A stretch of DNA of 64,000 nucleotides, from contig CAJYPV010000020.1 of NCBI GenBank assembly GCA_913776825.1, positions 1 to 64,000 on the forward strand, in the 5' to 3' direction. Of the stretch, positions 1 through 8,854 are shown piece by piece. The stretch is from Burkholderiaceae bacterium (lineage in GTDB: Bacteria > Pseudomonadota > Gammaproteobacteria > Burkholderiales > Burkholderiaceae_C). A program made the translations under genes and the position numbers. Numbering within the stretch: the first letter of the stretch is position 1; each line of letters opens with the position of its first letter. A model generated the notes under the pieces. It searched no databases and was not told the origin of the DNA. It saw only the letters and a list, made by a program, of their open reading frames with translations.

Positions 1-70
1 TCACACCCCCCTCCTCCCTCCGACGCAATCCGCGACGCGCTCCGAATGGCGTGCCCTGCATCGTCGCTCG

Positions 71-148
71 GAAGCGCCGCAAGCCGTGGGCTCGGGCCGC
101 TCAGAAGCCATCGCATTCGCTACCCGAGCCCAAGGCTTGCGGCGCTTC
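71..148. repeat. Palindromic hairpin unit, copy 1
   Basis: The arms at 71-96 and 123-148 are inverted copies of a 26-bp sequence beginning GAAGCGCCGCAAGCC, with one mismatch. The 26-bp centre carries CGCATTCGC. The unit matches copy 2 at about 73 of 78 positions. A long GC stem like this could form in RNA from either strand. Confidence 0.8.
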
Positions 149-241
149 ATCGGAGGTTGTGTCGATGCGGTGAGGGTTTGCGCTGCTGGGTGGCTGGCGT
201 TGATTGCCGGGTGCCGCTGGGTCATGCGGTCGACCGAGCGT

Positions 242-319
242 GAAGCGCCGCAAGCCGTGGGCTCGGTCCGCTCAGACGCCTTCGCATTCGCTGCCCGAGC
301 CCACGGCTTGCGGCGCTTC
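242..319. repeat. Palindromic hairpin unit, copy 2
   Basis: The second 78-bp unit has arms at 242-266 and 295-319. It differs from copy 1 at about five positions, spread over the arms and the centre. Its right half belongs to the right arm of the 97-bp inverted repeat. Confidence 0.8.
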
Positions 320-420
320 CGAGCGACGATGCAGGGCACGCCATTCGGAGCGCGTCGCGGATTGCGTCGGAGGGAGGAGGGGGGTGTGAGGGACGCGCTG
401 AGAAGGCGGAAGCGGCGCCA

Positions 421-449
421 GAAAAAAAGAAACCGGCTCAAGGCCGGTT
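421..449 (-). terminator. Intrinsic terminator of tRNA-Leu
   Basis: On the minus strand a 7-bp stem (AACCGGC/GCCGGTT, 431-437 with 443-449) with a 5-nt loop is followed by a T-rich run (complement of 421-430). It lies 15 bases past the tRNA 3' end, as expected for a single-gene tRNA transcript. Confidence 0.85.
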
Positions 450-463
450 GCTTTACTGGAATT

Positions 464-548
<85 letters not shown>

Positions 549-702
549 AAGGTTCAAAAGAAGTCCGAAGATTCTGTGCTCAAGGACACCAATGAAGTTA
601 TCCTTGAACCTTCAATCTCTAGAATCGCTTTTGCGTTTCAGGAAAGACTTGGATTCTACTAGCAAAAACTTCAAGGGCGCAAGCGCCTCATCCGGGCAAT
701 TG

Positions 703-3090
703 ATGGGTGAGGTCGAAGGCACTGTTCAAGGTCATCGCGACGGGCACGGATTTCTGATGCCAGACGACGGTCAGGGAGACGTCTACCTGTCGTCGCAAGA
801 GATGCACGCCGTCATGCACGGCGACCGCCTGCGGGTCAGAGTGGTCCGGCTCGATAAACGCGGGCGTCCCGAAGGCCGCGTGCTCGAGATCCTCGAGCGC
901 CGCAAGAAGCCGATCATTGGCCGCCTGCTGCTCGAATCCGGCATCTGGCTGGTGGCGCCCGAAGACAAGCGCTACGGCCAGGACATCCTCATCCCCAAGA
1001 ACGCGATCGCGAACGCCACCGCGGGGCAGATCGTCGCGGTCGAGCTGACCGAGCCGCCCTCGCTGTATTCCCAGCCGGTCGGCCGCGTCACCGAAGTGCT
1101 GGGTGAGATCGACGATCCCGGCATGGAGATCGAGATCGCGGTGCGCAAGTACGAGGTGCCGCACGCCTTCAGCGCCGACACGCTCGCCCAGGCCGCCAAG
1201 CTGCCGGACAAGGTCCGCGCGGCGGACATGAAGAACCGCATCGATCTGCGCGATGTCGCGCTCGTCACCATCGATGGCGAAGACGCTCGCGACTTCGACG
1301 ATGCGGTGTATTGCGAGCCGCACAAGCAAGGCCGTGGCAAGACGGCGTTCAAGGGATGGCGCCTGCTGGTGGCCATCGCGGACGTGAGCCACTACGTGAA
1401 GCCCGGCGAAGCGCTGGACCGCGATGCCTACGAGCGCGCCACCTCGGTCTACTTCCCGCGCCGCGTCATCCCGATGCTGCCGGAGAAGCTCTCCAACGGG
1501 CTGTGCTCGCTCAATCCCGAGCAGGATCGCCTGTCCATGGTCTGCGACATGCTCGTGGACGAGGCCGGCGAAGTGCAGGCCTATCAGTTCTATCCGGCGG
1601 TGATCAACTCGCATGCGCGGCTGACCTACACCGAGGTCGCGGCCATCCTGGGCAATACCCACGGTCCGGAGGCGGCGAAGCGCCGCACGCTGGTGCCGCA
1701 TCTGCTGCATCTGCATGAGGTCTACCGGGCCTTGCTGTCGCAGCGCGCCAAGCGCGGCGCCGTCGACTTCGAGACCACCGAAACCCAGATCATCTGCGAC
1801 GACAACGGGCGCATCGAGAAGATCGTCCCGCGCACCCGCAACGAGGCGCACCGCCTGATCGAGGAAGCCATGCTGGCGGCCAACGTCTGCGCGGCCGACT
1901 TCATCGCCGGTGGCAAGCATGCGTCGCTGTACCGCGTCCACGAAGGCCCGACCCCGGAGAAGCGCACCGCGCTGCAGGCCTATCTGCGCGCGCTCGGCCT
2001 CGGCATGGGCATCAGCGACGACCCCACGCCCGGCGAGTTCCAGGCCATCGCCCAGTCCACCAAGGACCGGCCCGATGCGACCCAGATCCACACCATGCTG
2101 CTGCGCTCGATGCAGCAGGCGATCTACACGCCGGCGAACGCGGGCCACTTCGGGCTTGCCTACCAGGCCTACACCCACTTCACCAGTCCGATCCGGCGCT
2201 ATCCCGACCTGCTGGTGCACCGCGTCATCAAGTCGCTGCTGGGCAACAAGAAGTACGCGCTGGACGCCCACAAGATGGATGCGGCCAACCCGCTGCCCAA
2301 GCGGCCGGGTCGCCCCACCAAGACGCTCAATCCCGCGACCGCGTCCACCGAGGCGGAACGCTGGGAAATCGTCGGCGCGCATTGCAGCGCCAATGAGCGC
2401 CGGGCCGACGAGGCCTCGCGCGATGTCGAAGCCTGGCTGAAGTGCCGCTTCATGCGCGACCATCTCGGCGAGGAATTCTCCGGCACGGTCAGCGCGGTCA
2501 CGAGCTTCGGCCTGTTCGTGCAGCTCGATGCCTTGTATGTGGAAGGCCTGGTCCACATCACCGAGCTCGGCGGCGAATATTTCCGCTTTGACGATGTCCG
2601 CCAGGAGCTTCGCGGCGAGCGCACCGGCATTCGCTACGGCACCGGCGCGCGCGTGCAGGTGCAGGTCAGCCGCGTGGATCTGGATGGTCGCAAGATCGAT
2701 TTCCGTCTGGTGCGCGACCAGGACGATGCCAAGCAACTGCAGCGCGGCATGCGCGACAAGCACGGTGGCGAGGGCCGTCGGCACGACAAGCGTGCGGACA
2801 AGCGCGTGCGCCGCGAACTGGCCGCCGCCGCACCTGCCGCGACGGTCGAACCGATGCCGATGCCGCCTCCCGATCCGCCGACCGCCGTGGATGCGCTCGA
2901 GCGCATCGAGCAGGCGGATCGCGCGCTGAAGGTGGAGCGTCGCAAGGCCGCGCGAGCGACCAAGGGCGCCTCCACCCATCCGGTCAAGGCCGCGAAGCAG
3001 ACCGCTCGGACGTCCGCCAAGTCGGTCGCCGGCAAGAGCAGCAGCAGCGCAGCCGCGACCAAGTCGGCGACCCGTCGCAAGCGCGGCTGA
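703..3090 (+). CDS. rnr: Ribonuclease R
   Basis: RNase R is a processive 3'-5' hydrolytic exoribonuclease that degrades structured RNA in mRNA and rRNA turnover. The N-terminus starts EGTVQGHRDGHGFL, the usual cold-shock/S1-like entry. The RNB catalytic core carries the metal-binding Asp cluster in DGEDARDFDDAV and the signature HFTSPIRRYPDLLVHR. An S1 domain follows (SGTVSAVTSFGLFVQL), then a basic Lys/Ala/Arg tail of about 120 residues. Start choice is uncertain. ATG 703 begins where homology and GC-rich codon use begin. ATG 592 has a better ribosome site (AAGGA, 5-base spacing) but would add 37 AT-rich, unconserved-looking codons across a possible promoter (TAGAAT at 620). Confidence 0.93.
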   Translation: MGEVEGTVQGHRDGHGFLMPDDGQGDVYLSSQEMHAVMHGDRLRVRVVRLDKRGRPEGRVLEILERRKKPIIGRLLLESGIWLVAPEDKRYGQDILIPKNAIANATAGQIVAVELTEPPSLYSQPVGRVTEVLGEIDDPGMEIEIAVRKYEVPHAFSADTLAQAAKLPDKVRAADMKNRIDLRDVALVTIDGEDARDFDDAVYCEPHKQGRGKTAFKGWRLLVAIADVSHYVKPGEALDRDAYERATSVYFPRRVIPMLPEKLSNGLCSLNPEQDRLSMVCDMLVDEAGEVQAYQFYPAVINSHARLTYTEVAAILGNTHGPEAAKRRTLVPHLLHLHEVYRALLSQRAKRGAVDFETTETQIICDDNGRIEKIVPRTRNEAHRLIEEAMLAANVCAADFIAGGKHASLYRVHEGPTPEKRTALQAYLRALGLGMGISDDPTPGEFQAIAQSTKDRPDATQIHTMLLRSMQQAIYTPANAGHFGLAYQAYTHFTSPIRRYPDLLVHRVIKSLLGNKKYALDAHKMDAANPLPKRPGRPTKTLNPATASTEAERWEIVGAHCSANERRADEASRDVEAWLKCRFMRDHLGEEFSGTVSAVTSFGLFVQLDALYVEGLVHITELGGEYFRFDDVRQELRGERTGIRYGTGARVQVQVSRVDLDGRKIDFRLVRDQDDAKQLQRGMRDKHGGEGRRHDKRADKRVRRELAAAAPAATVEPMPMPPPDPPTAVDALERIEQADRALKVERRKAARATKGASTHPVKAAKQTARTSAKSVAGKSSSSAAATKSATRRKRG

Positions 3091-3141
3091 CCGTCGATCT
3101 GGCAGCCCGATCCGGCGACGGATCGTCTGCAGAATCATCCC

Positions 3142-3170
3142 AAAAGGCGCACGCAGGTCGTGCGCCTTTT
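3142..3170 (+). terminator. Intrinsic terminator after rnr
   Basis: AAAAGGCGCACG and CGTGCGCCTTTT form a near-perfect 12-bp stem with a short loop and a T-run on the 3' side, about 50 bases after the rnr stop. The A-run on the other side could also make it work for the opposite strand. The rest of 3171-3343 holds only short GCC/ATC and TACGTC simple repeats. Confidence 0.85.
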
Positions 3171-3343
3171 GCTTGGTCGGCAGGGCAGGGCAGGTCCGGC
3201 AGAGAAGGCGAACCGCGCGGGAAGCGCGGGTCCGTGTGATCGACGATCGACCGGCAGGTGAGGAGCGGGACGACCTCATCGCCATCGCCGTATACGTCTA
3301 CGTCTACCTCGCCATCGCCGTCGCCGTCGGGCGTCTCGTCAGC

Positions 3344-4996
3344 TCAGCGCGCGATGTCGTGAAGCGCTGCCATGGCGCTCACCAGATCGGCGGCGAGCAT
3401 CGGCCCGCGATGCGACTCGGCCGCCGCGCCGTGCCAGCTCACGGCCGTGCAGGCGAGTTCGAATGGGGTCACGTCCGTGGATTGCGCCCACAGTCCCCCC
3501 AGCCAGCCGGCCAGGACATCGCCGGTGCCGGCCGTCGACAGGGATGAGGAGCCCGTGCTGTTGATGGCGATCGATATCCGCCCCGGCTGCGCTTCCGCAG
3601 GATGAAGCGCGAGGACTTCCTTTGAGGAAGGTTCGTCCGACTCGCTGTCCGTGCCGCGGTGGGATGGGAGGCTCGCGCCGCTGCGCTCATCGCACCGCTC
3701 TTCACCGATCGCATCGGCGATGACGGATCCCGACCCTTTCAACACGACCGCGACATCGAAGCGGCGTGCGAGCGATTGCGCAGCGGCGATGCGGTCGCGC
3801 TGGACCTCCGCGGCGGTCGACCCGCCGAGCAGCCGCGCCGCTTCGAGCGGATGGGGCGTCATGATCGTGGCGAGTCCGTGAGCGCGACGTGCCGTCACCG
3901 CCGCCTGCAGCGCGACATCAGCCGCGATCAGATTGAGCGCATCGGCATCGAGCACGACGCGATGGGCATGCGCGAGCACCAGGCGCAAGGCGTCAGCGAT
4001 CGCCGTGCCGCCGCCGCATCCGCAGACCGCGATGACGTCCTGCCACTGCTGGGGCGGCGATTGCCATCGCGCGGTATCCCAGTGCATCAGCTCCGGGCGC
4101 GCGGGCCAGGGCTGGCCATCATCGTCGGGCAGTGCGGCGTAGACGCGACCCGCGCCCGCAGAGATCGCCGCCGTCGCGGCCAGCCAGGCAGCGCCGCGCA
4201 TCTGCGGCGCGCCGCCCAGCACGACGACATCCCCGTGTCGCCCCTTGTGGCTGGCGGCGGACCGTGCGAAGCGGCGTTGCCAATCGTCGATGCGCGAGCG
4301 CCCGATCAGTTGCGCAGTGGCCGGTGACTCCGGAGAGACACCGAGATCGTCGACCCAGAGTCGTCCGCAGCGATCCCGTCCCTCGCCCGTCAGCAGGCCG
4401 GGTTTGATCGTCAGCAGGCTGAGCGTGTGGTCGGCGGTGACCGTATCGGCGCCGAGCGGCTGGCCGGTGTCGGCGTTCAGGCCGCTGGGCAGATCGACGG
4501 CCAGCACCGGTGCGCCCGCGCGGCGCAGCGCGTGGACCGCGCGAATGGCCGCGGCCAGATCGCCTTGCGCCGGGCGGCTCGCACCGAGTCCCAGCAGGGC
4601 ATCGATGACCAGATCGACGCGGTCGTTCGAGACGTCCTCCAGCGTGCCGAATCGGAGTGCGACCGCGGTCGTTTCCCGCGACAGCGCCAGCGCATGCGCC
4701 GCGTCGCTGTCGGCCGCGGGTGCTGGGCCGATGCGTACCACCGTGACGCGACGGCCGGCGTCTGCGAGGTGTCGCGCAGCGATCAATCCGTCGCCGCCGT
4801 TGTTGCCCGGTCCCGCCATCACGACGATGTGCGCCGCATGCGGCGCGATGGCGAGCGAAAGTCGGGCGACGCTCAGGCCCGCGCGCTCGATCAGCGTGTG
4901 AGCGGGATGCCGAGCCAGGGCGGCGGCCTCGATGGCGCGACTGGCTGCGGCATCGTGCAGTGGCCAGTCTCGGGAGGTGGGGAGCAGCGCATGCAT
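3344..4996 (-). CDS. nnr: Bifunctional NAD(P)HX epimerase / ADP-dependent NAD(P)HX dehydratase
   Basis: This enzyme repairs hydrated NADH and NADPH: the N-terminal half epimerises NAD(P)HX and the C-terminal half dehydrates it using ADP. The epimerase half (about residues 1-210) has AGPGNNGGDGLIAARHL. The dehydratase half shows a ribokinase-like fold with VVLKGSGSVIAD and the catalytic NSTGSSSLSTAGTGDVLAG motif. Between those two dehydratase motifs there is an extra hydrophilic segment of about 45 residues rich in Ser, Glu and Asp (roughly 3580-3720) that I do not recall from the family. I start at the ATG giving MHALLPTSRDWPLHD, which resembles family N-termini; an ATG 39 bases upstream (5035) is possible. 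It faces rnr tail to tail. Confidence 0.92.
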   Translation of the reverse strand: MHALLPTSRDWPLHDAAASRAIEAAALARHPAHTLIERAGLSVARLSLAIAPHAAHIVVMAGPGNNGGDGLIAARHLADAGRRVTVVRIGPAPAADSDAAHALALSRETTAVALRFGTLEDVSNDRVDLVIDALLGLGASRPAQGDLAAAIRAVHALRRAGAPVLAVDLPSGLNADTGQPLGADTVTADHTLSLLTIKPGLLTGEGRDRCGRLWVDDLGVSPESPATAQLIGRSRIDDWQRRFARSAASHKGRHGDVVVLGGAPQMRGAAWLAATAAISAGAGRVYAALPDDDGQPWPARPELMHWDTARWQSPPQQWQDVIAVCGCGGGTAIADALRLVLAHAHRVVLDADALNLIAADVALQAAVTARRAHGLATIMTPHPLEAARLLGGSTAAEVQRDRIAAAQSLARRFDVAVVLKGSGSVIADAIGEERCDERSGASLPSHRGTDSESDEPSSKEVLALHPAEAQPGRISIAINSTGSSSLSTAGTGDVLAGWLGGLWAQSTDVTPFELACTAVSWHGAAAESHRGPMLAADLVSAMAALHDIAR

Positions 4997-5108
4997 GCGT
5001 GCGACTCTACCGCTTGAGTCGGCGCGTGTTTCCATGGCGGCATCACGCGGTGATCGTGGCGCTGCGCCAGTCAGCGCGGGTGCGCCGTTGGTCGTGGCGC
5101 GCTCGGGC

Positions 5109-6314
5109 TTACTTGAAGCGGCTGGGTGAGAGCATCGAGACGTCGATCTCCGGATCCCGTTGCGCCAGCCGCGCAGCGAGGAACTGCGCTGCGCCCGCCG
5201 CCAGTGCCCATCCCCAGTCGCCGTGTCCGACGTTGAGCCAGACGCCAGGTGCGCCGCTGTCGCCGATCAATGGCAACTCGTCCGGCAGCATCGGGCGCGA
5301 CGCCTTCCAGCGCTGCTGGCCATTGGCCAGCAAGGCGCCGGGGAACCAGTCGTGTGCGGCCTGATGCAGTGCGCTCATCGACTTGCCATCCGGCTGCTGA
5401 CCCGCGCCGCCCAGCTCATGCGCGCCGCCAACGCGCACCCGCTGACCGAGTCGAGTCAGGCTGACCGACAGGCTCATGTCCACCACCGTCGCGCGCGGGC
5501 CGAGGTCGGGATGCGCCTCCAGCAAGCGCAGGGGTGCGGTCAGGCTGTGCGCATGCACCGTCGCCCACGGCAGGCGCAGGCCGAGCGGCGTGAGCAGGTT
5601 GGCCGCACCCTTTCCGGCGCAGACGATCACCGCATCGACACGCGGCGGTTGGCCGGTCGCCAGTTGCAGGCTCGGTGGTGGTCCGGGCTCGATGCGCAGC
5701 ACGTCCGCATTGAAATGCCACTGCACGCCGAGTCGCTGGGCTTCCTGCTTCAGTGCCTGGCTGAACTGTCGCGCGTTGGCGGCTTCGTCCTGCGGCAGAT
5801 GGATGCCGCCCGCCAGCGGCGTGTCGGGATTGAGCCCCGGTTCGATCTCGCGGCAGCCTGCCGGCTCCAGCGCCCGATGCGGCACCTGGCGCTCTTGCAG
5901 CCTCGCCAGCAGCGGCGTGGCGGCCTTCTGATCCTTGGCGTGACGCCACAGGAGCAGGATGCCGGCCTCGCGCTCGATCTCCAGCTGGAGTTCCCGTCGC
6001 CAGACGCCCATCAGCGCCTGGCCTCGCAGCGCCAGCGCATGCAGCCCGGCGGCCACCGGCTGCGACGCGCCGGCGCGCCGCGCACGCCAATGCGCCCAGC
6101 GCCAGCCGAGCTGGCGGGGCGCCCCGCGCCAGGCCATCGGCCAGGCCGGCCGACCGGCCATCAGGCCGGGGGCGATCAGTCCGGGCGGCGCGAAGCTGGC
6201 GCCGGTCGCCACGCTGGTGTCGCGTTCGAAGACATGCACTTCGTGCCCCTGAAGCGCCAGTTCATAGGCGCAGGAGACGCCGGCCAGGCCGGCGCCGATC
6301 ACGGCCACTCGCAT
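5109..6314 (-). CDS. DadA-like FAD-dependent D-amino-acid oxidoreductase
   Basis: About 401 residues of the DAO/DadA flavoprotein fold. It begins MRVAVIGAGLAGVSCAYELA, a Rossmann FAD site (GxGxxG at residues 7-12) with the ribose-binding acid at the end of VHVFERD. Near the C-terminus lies WLNVGHGDWGWALAAGAAQ, the second FAD motif of DadA-type dehydrogenases. Likely reaction: oxidative deamination of a D-amino acid or related imino acid, feeding electrons to the respiratory chain; the substrate cannot be read from sequence. The start sits one base after the amidase stop, so the two are probably one transcript. An upstream in-frame ATG (6392) would add 26 Arg-rich residues inside the amidase gene and is rejected. 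Confidence 0.85.
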   Translation of the reverse strand: MRVAVIGAGLAGVSCAYELALQGHEVHVFERDTSVATGASFAPPGLIAPGLMAGRPAWPMAWRGAPRQLGWRWAHWRARRAGASQPVAAGLHALALRGQALMGVWRRELQLEIEREAGILLLWRHAKDQKAATPLLARLQERQVPHRALEPAGCREIEPGLNPDTPLAGGIHLPQDEAANARQFSQALKQEAQRLGVQWHFNADVLRIEPGPPPSLQLATGQPPRVDAVIVCAGKGAANLLTPLGLRLPWATVHAHSLTAPLRLLEAHPDLGPRATVVDMSLSVSLTRLGQRVRVGGAHELGGAGQQPDGKSMSALHQAAHDWFPGALLANGQQRWKASRPMLPDELPLIGDSGAPGVWLNVGHGDWGWALAAGAAQFLAARLAQRDPEIDVSMLSPSRFK

Positions 6315-6315
6315 G

Positions 6316-7677
6316 TCAGTGCGCCTCCGTGATCGACGTGAGGGCGGCTTCCACCTCGGCCGCCGTGGACAGCAGCTCCGCATCATGGCCACCGGTGCGC
6401 CACAACATCAGCCCGATCGGCAATTCATTCGGCCGATGGCAGGGCAGCGAGAGGGCGCATCCATCCAGCAGGTTCACCACCGACGGATTGCGCAGCAGGC
6501 GCGCATTGGTGGCGAAGAAGGTCTCATCGCTGTGCTGCAGCGGGGCGATCTCGGGGGCTTGCATCGGAACGGTGGGACTGATCACGGCGTCGAAGCCGTT
6601 CAGGGCGAGGGTCATGTCGTGGATCCAGCGACGCCGGGCGTCGAGCAGGGCTTGATGTTGATCGGATGAAATCGTCTGACCGCGCCGGATGCGAAGCGCC
6701 ACGCGCGGGTCGTAATCGTCGCCACGGGTGGCGAGTCGTTGTTGATGCCATTGCCAGCTTTCATAGGCGGGCAGGCCGCCGCCGGCTTGCAGCTCGCTGA
6801 TGCGTTGCATCGCCGGCACCGAGCGTTCCTCGATCCGCGCGCCCGCGGCGCTGAGCGTGTGCAGGGCGCGATCGAAGGCCTGGGCGACGGCGGGTTCGAG
6901 CTCATCCTGCATCAGCTCGGTGACGATCAAAAGACGCCGCTGAGCCAGGCCGCGTGGTGTCAGCGCGAGCGCTTGCGCGGCGAGCAGCCCATGCAGCAGG
7001 GCGGCATCGCGGACCGATCGGCTGATCGCACCGGCGGTGTCCAGCGAGGGCGAAAGCGGCACGCAACCGTCGAGCGGCACGCAGCGCGCCGTGCTCTTGA
7101 ATCCCACCAATCCCTGCAGCGCCGCCGGAATGCGCAAGGAGCCGCCGGTATCGGTGCCCAGGGCGGCCCAGGCGGCGCCGGTGGCGACGCTCACCGCACC
7201 GCCGGAGGTGGAGCCGCCCGGAATGCGGTCGCGCCCATCGATGACGCGGGTCACGGGATTGAGCGGTGTCCCCCAGTGCGGGTTCATGCCGACGCCCGAG
7301 AAGGCGAACTCGCTCAATTGGGTGTGGCCGATCAGCGCAGCGCCGGCTCGGCGCAGGCGTGCGACGGCGGGCGCGTCGGCGAGGGCCGCGGGCGCATCGG
7401 CCAGCGTGGCGGAGGCGGCGGTGGTCGGGTGTCCGGCGACATCGAACAAATCCTTCACGGAGACCGCCAATCCGCCCAGCGCGGGCAGGGGCTGGCCCGA
7501 CGCGCGGCAGGCGTCCGCCTGCGCGGCGGCGGCGGTGGCTTCGTCGAAGAAGGTCCGGATGAAAACTCGTTCACAGGCGGGGCTGCGGGCCCGTTCGAGG
7601 CTGTGCGAGAGCAGGGTGCGCGCGTCGCATCGGCCCTCGCGCAGCTGCGTCAGGGCCTCGGTGAGATCGATCGGCAT
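6316..7677 (-). CDS. Amidase signature family hydrolase
   Basis: 453 residues of the amidase signature family, Ser-Ser-Lys hydrolases that cleave amide bonds. The family signature is clear: K75 in SVKDLFD, the cis-Ser S156 in PGGSTSGGAVS, and the nucleophile S180 in GTDTGGSLRIPAALQG, giving the full catalytic triad. The closest general types are GatA-like or aryl/aliphatic amidases. It is not GatA itself in context, because no gatB or gatC lies nearby. It is the first gene of a pair with the DadA-like oxidoreductase, which suggests joint breakdown of an amide or amino-acid derivative; this is inference. It is divergent from the rpsB leader. Confidence 0.88.
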   Translation of the reverse strand: MPIDLTEALTQLREGRCDARTLLSHSLERARSPACERVFIRTFFDEATAAAAQADACRASGQPLPALGGLAVSVKDLFDVAGHPTTAASATLADAPAALADAPAVARLRRAGAALIGHTQLSEFAFSGVGMNPHWGTPLNPVTRVIDGRDRIPGGSTSGGAVSVATGAAWAALGTDTGGSLRIPAALQGLVGFKSTARCVPLDGCVPLSPSLDTAGAISRSVRDAALLHGLLAAQALALTPRGLAQRRLLIVTELMQDELEPAVAQAFDRALHTLSAAGARIEERSVPAMQRISELQAGGGLPAYESWQWHQQRLATRGDDYDPRVALRIRRGQTISSDQHQALLDARRRWIHDMTLALNGFDAVISPTVPMQAPEIAPLQHSDETFFATNARLLRNPSVVNLLDGCALSLPCHRPNELPIGLMLWRTGGHDAELLSTAAEVEAALTSITEAH

Positions 7678-7995
7678 GCAAAAGTTGGTTATACTCGCCG
7701 GGTTTTTGCCGGATAAGCCAACCGTGGTGGTTGGACGCTGGCATCAACGCGGGGTGTGTCAGGTCGGGGTTCACGGGGTTCTGGAGCTTGAGGGCTCAGG
7801 CCCCAGGTTCATGGTCGGTCATCGACCATGCATGGGCTTCCTCTGACGTTCGGAGCGGTTCTTGTCGAACTGCTGAGAGCGGAAGGACTTTGGGACACCT
7901 CGCAAATTCGCGGATTCGGCAATCAAAGGTGTTGCAGCGATCAACAGTCGTTGCAATTCGTGCCGGATTCTAGAACCAACCTTCGGAGTGAAGAT
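7678..7995 (+). promoter_or_regulatory. rpsB upstream region and long structured leader
   Basis: This 318-bp gap carries a possible extended -10 (GGTTATACT, TATACT at 7690-7695) and no convincing -35. Downstream are several hairpins, the clearest being ATGGTCG/CGACCAT (7811-7817 with 7823-7829, 5-nt loop). A transcript from this promoter would have a leader of roughly 290 nt. Leaders of rpsB in other proteobacteria bind S2 for autoregulation; that this one does so is inference. An in-frame ATG at 7828 would extend rpsB by 56 residues, but the added protein is unlike S2. Confidence 0.45.
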
Positions 7996-8742
7996 ATGTC
8001 CGTCACGATGCGCGAGATGCTGGAAGCCGGCGTCCATTTTGGTCACCAAACCCGCTTCTGGAACCCCAAGATGGCCCCGTATATCTACGGCCATCGCAAC
8101 AAGATCCACATCATCAACCTCGAGAAGACGCTGCCCGCGTTCGAGGAAGCCCTCAAGTTCGTGCGCCAGCTGTCTGCCAAGCGCGGCACGATCCTGATGG
8201 TCGGCACCAAGCGCCAGGCTCGCGACATCGTCGCCGCTGAAGCCGAGCGCGCTGGCGTGCCGAGCGTGAACCAGCGTTGGCTGGGCGGCACGCTGACCAA
8301 CTTCAAGACGGTCAAGACCTCGCTGAAGAAGCTGAAGGACATGCAGACGCAAGTCGACGCCGGCACCCAGCCTTCCATCAAGAAGGAAGCGCTGATGTTC
8401 CAGCGTGACATCTCCAAGCTGGAAAAGAACATCGGCGGCATCCAGGACATGGCTGCCCTGCCGGACGCGCTGTTCGTGATCGACGTCGGCTATCACAAGA
8501 TTGCCGTGGCTGAAGCCAAGAAGCTGGGCATCCCGGTCATCGGCGTCGTCGACACCAACCACTCGCCGGTCGGCATCGATTACGTGATCCCTGGCAACGA
8601 CGACTCGGCCAAGGCCGTGGCGCTGTATGCCAAGGCTGTGGCTGACGCGGTCCTGGAAGGTCGCGCCAACTCGACGCACGAGCAAGCCCAGCCCGTGGCC
8701 GCCGAAGGCGACGAATTCGTGGAAGTCAACGAAGGCGCGTGA
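7996..8742 (+). CDS. rpsB: 30S ribosomal protein S2
   Basis: 248 residues, typical for S2. The start [18 protein letters not shown] is the conserved S2 N-terminus and is preceded by a GGAG ribosome site 7 bases upstream. Conserved segments [27 protein letters not shown] and [11 protein letters not shown] are all present. S2 joins late in 30S assembly and helps recruit S1. It is the first gene of the translation and envelope run; a terminator-like hairpin separates it from tsf. Confidence 0.98.
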   Translation: MSVTMREMLEAGVHFGHQTRFWNPKMAPYIYGHRNKIHIINLEKTLPAFEEALKFVRQLSAKRGTILMVGTKRQARDIVAAEAERAGVPSVNQRWLGGTLTNFKTVKTSLKKLKDMQTQVDAGTQPSIKKEALMFQRDISKLEKNIGGIQDMAALPDALFVIDVGYHKIAVAEAKKLGIPVIGVVDTNHSPVGIDYVIPGNDDSAKAVALYAKAVADAVLEGRANSTHEQAQPVAAEGDEFVEVNEGA

Positions 8743-8771
8743 TTCGCCCGACTGCCCGCGAGGGTTCCACA

Positions 8772-8798
8772 AGGGGGCTGATTCAGCCCCTTTTTTCC
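8772..8798 (+). terminator. Attenuator or terminator between rpsB and tsf
   Basis: GGGGCTGA and TCAGCCCC form an 8-bp stem (8774-8781 with 8783-8790) followed by TTTTTT. It lies 30 bases after rpsB and 57 before tsf. It may set the ratio of S2 to EF-Ts rather than fully stop transcription. Confidence 0.8.
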
Positions 8799-8854
8799 AA
8801 TCAGATTTCAGCAGGCCGCGCGTGATCGCCGGCCTGTGACCTACGGAGATTGAA

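Larger units (their letters stand above)
1..389. repeat. 97-bp perfect inverted repeat with nested hairpin units
   Basis: Positions 1-97 and 293-389 are exact reverse complements: base p pairs with base 390-p, and I checked this block by block. The 195-bp centre is not complementary as a whole. The pairing begins at the first base of the window, so the repeat may continue to the left. Inside lie two copies of a 78-bp hairpin unit (71-148 and 242-319). Several open frames cross the region, but they are short and follow from the repeat composition. I see no transposase or recombinase, so this looks like a REP/BIME-like intergenic element rather than an insertion sequence; that class assignment is inference. 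Confidence 0.85.

Noticed and set aside
1-389. Insertion sequence or transposon ends
   Set aside because: There is no transposase frame between the arms and no target-site duplication that I can see.
688-3285. Long minus-strand open frame opposite rnr
   Set aside because: It mirrors the RNase R gene; high GC leaves the antisense frame open. The product is Ala/Arg/Gly-rich with no family features.
7828-7995. N-terminal extension of S2 from ATG 7828
   Set aside because: The added 56 residues are unlike ribosomal protein S2, and a good ribosome site exists at 7985-7988 for the canonical start.
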